Shown here in pieces: positions 58,128-64,000 of a stretch of 64,000 nucleotides of DNA. Both the position numbers and the translations under genes were made by a program. The stretch's first letter is position 1, and each line of letters starts with the position of its first letter. The DNA comes from Scalesia atractyloides (lineage: Eukaryota > Streptophyta > Magnoliopsida > Asterales > Asteraceae): the NCBI GenBank assembly GCA_947069175.1, contig CAMTDV010000022.1:35899476-35963475 (forward strand), read 5' to 3'. A model generated the notes under the pieces. It saw only the letters and a program-made list of their open reading frames with translations. It searched no databases and was not told the DNA's origin.

Positions 58128-59730
58128 TACTAACCGTTTTTAACATCTGTTAGAGATGTTCTAAACCGACTTGAACCAGGTTCGTTAGGAGCTCCAGGTT
58201 GACATAGGCTACTTGCAACAAAAGAACTAGGTATGTCAAATGCTGGATTTCTTAGAAATCTAATGTTTCATATATATTGACAACAATTATATGGAAAAAA
58301 ATAAAATGTTATTGACGATCACAAAAATGAAAACATACCATTTGTAGAGGATGTTGACTGTTTAACATATATTATTGATTAGAATAACTTTTCTTCACAC
58401 GCCAGACCTACACAACCATATTTGTTGTACATTAGTTAATTATAATAACTAACTAAACTTTTGTTTTGGCATATTCATTCAAAAGAAACAACCCTTAGTG
58501 TCAATACATGTTCATCCCTGTTTGTAACTCAGAATATGCATGTTCATTAAGTAAGTCAGAATATGCATAAGTCTCCTAAATCATGCAAATCCCTAATCAA
58601 GTTAAGGCCTTCATTATCACAGCCCCTTAGTATAAGTCCTGTTCAATCCTAAATCTCACAATTCCCTGATCCTACAAATTCATGTTTAATCCTATTTATA
58701 AGGAATAAAGAAGACAACTATATCAACGTCAATACGGCACTATCTACCATTATAAAACATATACTAATAAAGAAGAAAACTTCAACAATTAGTATGAGAT
58801 GACTAACTCTAATGATATAAACTGATTACCATACCTTTAAACTGTAGTTCTCGTAAATCTTCACTTATTTCACATCCAGCTTGTGCAAGATAGACTAACT
58901 GTTGTAAAGCAAAATAATAACATCAGAGTTGGACGGACAGTAAGCGGAAAATTGCAAAAAAAAAGAAGAGAATAAAAATAAATAAATCAGGTGTACTTAA
59001 GAATGTTAGGTTAAATAAAGAAAAAATATCTTCGAAAGCTAGCATTATTAGGGAAATAAACCAAAACATTTTATCAAAGAGCTAATCAATCTGAATGAAT
59101 AAGTGAATGAAACAACAAAACCTAAATCTCTACAACCAAAACCTACAACACCTACATTTCAACAATATTCCTATTGTGCATAACTACAATGTCAATAAAA
59201 AATCAGTAATAGATTTTACATTTACCATATCAATTAAGAATCAGTAACAATAAATGGTTAAAGTGATAATAATAAGTAAACTAAACTGTTAAAAGAAAGA
59301 TGTATACTCTTTAAAATTTAAACTGTTAAAACAGTAACAATTACATAGGAAATTGAAAACTAATAAAACATTAAAAATCTAATAAAAGGAATTAAAAAAT
59401 TTGAACTTTAACTCCATTGAGTACTGAACTTCTCGGTGTATATCCTTGAGTTTTCGTCATCAACTGCAAGTTTCTATCACCAAATTCAGTGTTACTCGCA
59501 ACACACAAGTCACGAACCGAAGTGGTTGGCATTGCCATCAAATTTCTTGAAACTTGATCTCTTGTCAGCAATCCAAATTGTAATCCATGAAAGCATCTCT
59601 TCAACTCTTAAAGAGTAGCCTTGTCTACATAAGCTTGCTCCTTGATTTGTTTAAGAAACCACTGCTTCAAATCATCAGATTGTACAGAGATGATGCCATA
59701 GTTGAATGTTTTGAAGTGATACAGTAAATG
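58128..59730 (-). pseudogene. multi-exon fragment of unidentified gene
   Basis: Three exon-like blocks lie in order on the minus strand. Block 1 (about 59730-59392) has over 100 codons including SDDLKQWFLKQIKEQAYVD, ELKRCFHGLQFGLLTRDQVS, NLMAMPTTSVRDLCVASNTE and a single in-frame TAA at 59608-59610. Block 2 (58898-58835) reads LVYLAQAGCEISEDLRELQF with CAG acceptor and GTATGG donor exactly at its ends. Block 3 (about 58245-58128) reads NPAFDIPSSFVASSLCQPGA and then a Ser/Pro-rich tail. Splice borders and protein-like composition argue for a real gene origin, but I do not recognise the family. It lies on the same strand as the Helitron whose 3' end is at 56667, as expected for captured exons. 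Confidence 0.5.
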
Positions 59731-60669
59731 AATCAGTGTATAATGCACAATCACATATGACAATGGTATTATATCGACAAATAAAAAGTAAATATCTAAC
59801 AACCCAAAGATCCAAATTAAATGCCAATATTAAACTAAAATCAAATTGTAAAATGTAAAAACACAAAAATAAACTAATATATGCATAAATTTTCAGTGTA
59901 CATTTAATAACTCAGCCCTAGAATTATTAATATATGCATAAATTTTCTTTGAAAAATGACTTTTCATTGGAAAACAAATAGAATTAAATAAATACTGAGT
60001 AGAATGATTATTTACAAACCCAATGGGGAAATTTAAAGTTTAGAAAACACGTTATAATAATTATGGATTGTCTCTTCGTTTACCTTATTATATATTGTAA
60101 CTATAAAAGAGAATGATTAGTTTAATACAAAACATCAGCAAACAACTTTTAAACCACTCTTCATCTAAAACATAACCAACATTGTAAAAGAGGAAATGAA
60201 GTTCTGCATTCTGCTCTGTTAGAGTTCAAGGATAAGGCAGAGGAATTCATCACACAACTTCTGAAACAGGATCAGAAATATGTGACATGTTATTTGATGT
60301 TCAAAATAAAAGAGGAAATGAAATTGAATTAAAAAAGGAGAGAGTGAAAGAAATCCTACAAGGTGTTCAATGGTAATAGTAATCTTTTAATATTTCTGAA
60401 AATCTAAGTTTTCTAATACTATTTAATATGAAATGAAAAAAAATCGGAGTTTGTTTTTTGTTGCATATCTTATAAAATTCCTAGCGCTTTCAAAATTCTA
60501 ATTTAGAATAAAATCTTACGCACTCTCACCACAATTTGTTCATTAGAATCCTCTTTGTAATGATCTAATATGAGGATAATTTCACATCAACAAATCAACA
60601 ACAAAACAAGCAAGCTTGATGAAGTAGTAAAAGAAGAGTAGATTTTACTATCAATGCAATAAAAAAATT
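59731..60669. other. AT-rich, one possible short exon
   Basis: A plus-strand frame at about 60280-60372 reads EICDMLFDVQNKRGNEIELK and continues basic. It is too short and isolated to call. Otherwise nothing is recognised. Confidence 0.3.
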
Positions 60670-61331
60670 AATAAATTACCTAAAATGCACTACATAGTAT
60701 ATCCATAGTCTGTCCCATATTAGAATACATGTTTCATTGTATCTCCATTTCCAACACCTCCTAGGTAAAACGTTAACCTGAAAGAAACCATAATCATTAA
60801 ACACAAACATGATTGCTCTTCATCATTAAACACAATAAGTTGTTAATAATAGCAGATAATTAAAGAAACCCATATTAGAACACCTGTTCTTTCTCATCAA
60901 TTGTCCTACTTAACTTAGCAACCTTTAACATCAATTTGAATTCATAAGGATATTTTTATAACTTTGCGGAAAAATTTAGATGGGGCAAAATTAGTAATTT
61001 TAGAAAAATAAAGTTCAAATAACCAAATCCACTTCAAAAAAATGCAATAAAAATATACCTAACATAGTTTGCCCCATATTAGAATACATTTTTCTTCATC
61101 ATTAATAGTGTCGCAGAAACTCAAAGCAATACATATCCTGCGGAACAACCTTCCCGGAATCATGTTTGCCACAGGTTTCATTAGCATCTCCATTTCAATC
61201 ACCTTATGGGTAAAATGTTAACCTGAGGGAAACCATAAACATCATTAAACACAAGCTGCATTGCTCTTAATCATTAAACACAATAAGTTATACTTAATAA
61301 TAATATATAATAAAAGAAAACCCATATTAGA
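60670..61331 (-). repeat. direct duplication containing an exon-like block
   Basis: 60690-60890 and 61050-61331 share CCATATTAGAATACAT, AACGTTAACCTGA/AATGTTAACCTGA and CATTAAACACAATAAGTT, offset about 365-430 bp. The right copy has an extra minus-strand stretch reading NGDANETCGKHDSGKVVPQD (about 61090-61180) after a CAG acceptor-like site. The left copy lacks it. Confidence 0.6.
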
Positions 61332-61760
61332 TGTAAGTCCCGATAATCCGGATCTAACACTGATATCACACAATCACCAAAGATGGGCGGAATCTAAACT
61401 TGATGATGATTCAGGAAATGATCGAAACAATGAAGAATAATAACGAAATCACTTTAACACCTTGCACACGATTCTATTACTTGAACAAGCAAAACCGTCT
61501 GGTACAAGATGGAGGCTCTCTTTTGAGAAATCCCAAAAGCTTAACCCTAGAAATGACATAAGCTAAGCTTATATACCTAGGGTAAGGCATAACCCTAACG
61601 GGCTTGCCTATGGGCTTGCCTGGTCCACATGGCCTATGGCATGCCCAAATGACCTATAAAGGTCCAAACCTAACACAAACTAACCTAGTTAAACCTAGTT
61701 AACTACCATAGACCGTTACATATATTTGATGCTCCAGTCTCACAGTTCTAGGACCTCACA
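61332..61760 (-). mobile_element. Ty1/copia LTR (3' LTR)
   Basis: The minus strand starts TGTGAGGTCC and ends GGACTTACA, 429 bp, with imperfect terminal inverted repeats. The purine tract AGGGGGAGATTG lies just inside at 61761 onwards, so the element's internal region extends right. Target duplication cannot be tested within the window. Confidence 0.8.
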
Positions 61761-63590
61761 ATCTCCCCCTAGACTGATGCATCAAATTATATTCATAATG
61801 CAAATTCAGCAACGTCTTCAACATAATCCATGGTTGTCGCTGTGCCGTAAGTGTTGTGGAAGTCAGTCTCATACTTTGAGGACCTCACTCTTCAATGAAC
61901 TCTCAGCACTTGGTATTTTTCTTTAGCTCTTGTGGTTAGCTTCATTTTAGGATATTGATCAGCTTGCTTGAAACATCTTTGCTAAAAAGAATGTGAGAGG
62001 AGGAACCTCAGCAACTCTTTTCTTCTTCGATCTTTCTCCTTAAAGCAAGCAGGTTCACAGGTACTTCTTCAAACGTACTGTAACTGTCAGACGATGACTG
62101 GCATCTGGTTCTTCTGACTCAGGAACACTTTGATGTTGTGATGCTTCATGCCTTGTCGGCAACTAACAGCATCTCAATTTCAGCAACCCCTGTTCTTGAT
62201 CTAAATCAAGATCTGCACAATTCTCAGAAATTTATAAGCAAACATTCTTATGCAACAAGGAGAGTACCACATGAACACTTGGTACATCCAAGTACTTGTA
62301 CTCGGACAGAAATTCAAATTTCTTTCATTCTTTGATGATTAGTCAAATCTTCAAGAACGGTTAATAATTTTAATGAAACAAATAAAGCACTCTGTTTTTG
62401 GATTTTTTGAATTTTCTATTTTTAATTTTTTTAACATAAGAATATAATCAGAAACACAAATAAACAAAGAAACTAACTCAATAGTTACAATATACAATTG
62501 CAATGGGATCAAAATCGTTTTCAAGCGGGCCAAGGAACACTTTTCGGTGCGAACTTGTTCAGACTGGTCTATGCGATTGCCAATATGTTTGTCCACTTAA
62601 ATCTAAAACGCTCAAGTTTCATTTTTCAACTTCGTGATATACTTAAGGTAATATTATACTATAATACCTGTGTGTCCCATACCATGACATACCCTCGCGA
62701 TCAAGGTAAGCACAACGATTCATCGTAACAGGTGAGTATACTGAGATCATCCTTTATCTTTTACAACGTCAGGCTATTGGTGAACAGGTCAATACTTCGT
62801 ACAGCAGAGAGACCAATAGTTTCTGACGAGGGTTAGGCATATACCTTATATGGTATGTTTGACTTTTCAAGCACATGGAATTTTCTCGTGATGAGATTTC
62901 CTTTCTTTTAATAGGTTTTGGCCTTTTTATTTTGTCTCTTTTAAGAATATCCTGACTGTGCCTAGGTCTGCGTATAATCTGGATGCAATAGAAGGGCAGC
63001 CAAGATATCCCCGGATGACTCAACAGCATAAAGACCTGAAACTCAGATGTTGGCTATCTATCAACACAGCCATAAAATCATACGCCGATGGTATGTTACC
63101 CACAAGATACATAGTTCGTTATGTTTATATCACTTAGTATCTTTAATCACTTTGAGCGTAAGCCTACCGACATATCACATTAGATCCTAGTCTTTTCAGC
63201 TATGACACCTTACATGTGTCAGTCACGCCCTTTATCATGAATATTCATTTCATTTCCCATGACTTTTTAGTTTTGTATTTTTCTGTTTTCAAATATTGTT
63301 TTTGTATTTTTCTAATTTTCTCCCCTCAAACAATACATATATACATATATCGCCCTCTTCCCCCCCTAAATTTGTGCATCATACTTTATGCACAAATTTA
63401 CCTAATAAAGAAAACATATGCACAAAGTTTTAAACAAAAGGAAAAGGAAAATATTTTTGTTGTTTTTGCTTAACCGTTCCGTCATTAGATTAAAAAGTAA
63501 CCAATATCAAAATTAAAGCATGAAATTTAAATTGGTACCTTTTCGCTGATCTTTTCTTACCTCATCTCCTCCAAAGGAAACATTACACTC
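61761..63590 (-). mobile_element. internal remnant of Ty1/copia element, pol missing
   Basis: Between the LTR and the protease trace no RT, RNase H or integrase motif is visible, so pol has been deleted or is beyond recognition. The sequence around 62500-63250 has the look of the non-coding internal region of large copia (SIRE-like) elements, from memory only. Confidence 0.5.
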
Positions 63591-64000
63591 GTAAAAAATT
63601 TTAACCTTTTGCAACAGTGAGATGTTATCCTTCATGTCCTTGGAACAACCGCTATCAACACCCTAGAGATTATCAACAGCTCCTCCTTGGCTGTTCCTGA
63701 GAAAATAAAGAGATTAGTAAGACAGTGGGACCCAGACCATCGTGGTCCTGGGTTTCCCTGAAACATCAAAATAAGACACTTCTTTCAGACACAAATCCCC
63801 TTTTTTTCAAGGATTGGTGATGTTGCTGTCACTTTGGATTTGGGTTTCCAAATGTGTTTTGTTTTAACAAACGCAGTTGTTACCTTTGATTGAGCAACTT
63901 TGGCTGTTTCATGTTTAGTCATTTTAGAAAAAGATTTTTGTTTCTGAACACCTTGCGTTTGTTTTTGGCAACATTCCAATCCCCATCAGATGGTTTAACC
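63591..64000 (-). pseudogene. copia gag C-terminus and protease remnant
   Basis: The minus strand reads a basic Lys-rich gag tail at 63785-63979 (KTKHIWKPKSKV), then VDSGCSKDMKDNISLLQK at about 63605-63660, the copia protease active-site motif (DSGCSKHM type, His replaced by Asp). The two are separated by stops and shifts. More gag should lie beyond the right edge. Confidence 0.7.

Noticed and set aside
60280..60372. Plus-strand short exon (EICDMLFDVQNKRGNEIE)
   Set aside because: Too short, opposite in strand to neighbouring exon-like blocks, and without clear splice partners.
1..64000. CRISPR arrays, operons, rRNA genes or bacterial-type signals
   Set aside because: None seen. The tandem repeats here are minisatellites or coding repeats without unique spacers, and the content is plant nuclear.

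Overview
This is a repeat-saturated stretch of plant nuclear DNA. It is AT-rich, the reading frames are broken, and it is packed with LTR retrotransposons nested inside one another. The gag and pol proteins and the LTR termini (TGTCACACCCCGACCCGC-like ends) resemble chromovirus (Tekay/Del-type) Ty3/gypsy families I associate with composite-family (Asteraceae) genomes. That taxonomic guess is inference. I found no gene that looks intact and expressed.

1-8119: the internal region and 3' LTR of a decayed Ty3/gypsy chromovirus (element A, plus strand). It holds an open acidic EEDP-repeat frame, then gag with zinc knuckles, protease, RT, RNase H, integrase and a chromodomain, broken by several frameshifts and stops. 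A long LTR with a TATA box follows. Its 5' LTR lies outside the window.

8120-38181: two copies of another chromovirus (element D, minus strand) joined as LTR-internal-LTR-internal-LTR with one shared middle LTR. Both copies lack the RT/RNase H core. The left copy is interrupted by element B (10266-18701, TSD ATATC), a complete gag-only LTR element, and by a solo LTR (19401-25285, TSD ATGTG). That solo LTR is itself interrupted by a second solo LTR (21305-23576) carrying three tRNA-like modules at a 169-bp period. The right copy (31805-36032) preserves both empty target sites. The shared middle LTR carries a Ty1/copia 3' fragment and an unclassified 2.6-kb insertion. Inside that insertion is a 939-bp foldback element with long inverted repeats and a 9-bp TSD, the signature of a Mutator-like element.

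38182-45870: tandem and simple repeats, then a decayed multi-exon replication protein A-like (RPA70/DUF223) gene, split by a solo LTR (41146-43772).

45340-55414: gag-only B-family pieces in opposite orientations. The plus-strand piece has gag remnants, an internal region and a 3' LTR, and is split by a solo LTR with TSD TGTGG. It abuts a minus-strand piece with gag start, PBS and 5' LTR. The pair may be one element rearranged by inversion.

55415-64000: an LTR-like segment with a 29-bp tandem array, then a convincing Helitron 3' terminus (8-bp-stem hairpin, then CTAG, then T, on the minus strand). To its right are two foldbacks and decayed minus-strand exons of an unidentified gene, probably captured. 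A minus-strand Ty1/copia remnant (LTR, protease and gag traces) closes the window.

The most informative features are the D-D tandem with built-in empty-site controls for two insertions, the gag-only element, the tRNA-like trimer, the foldback with 9-bp TSD, and the Helitron end with exon-like cargo.
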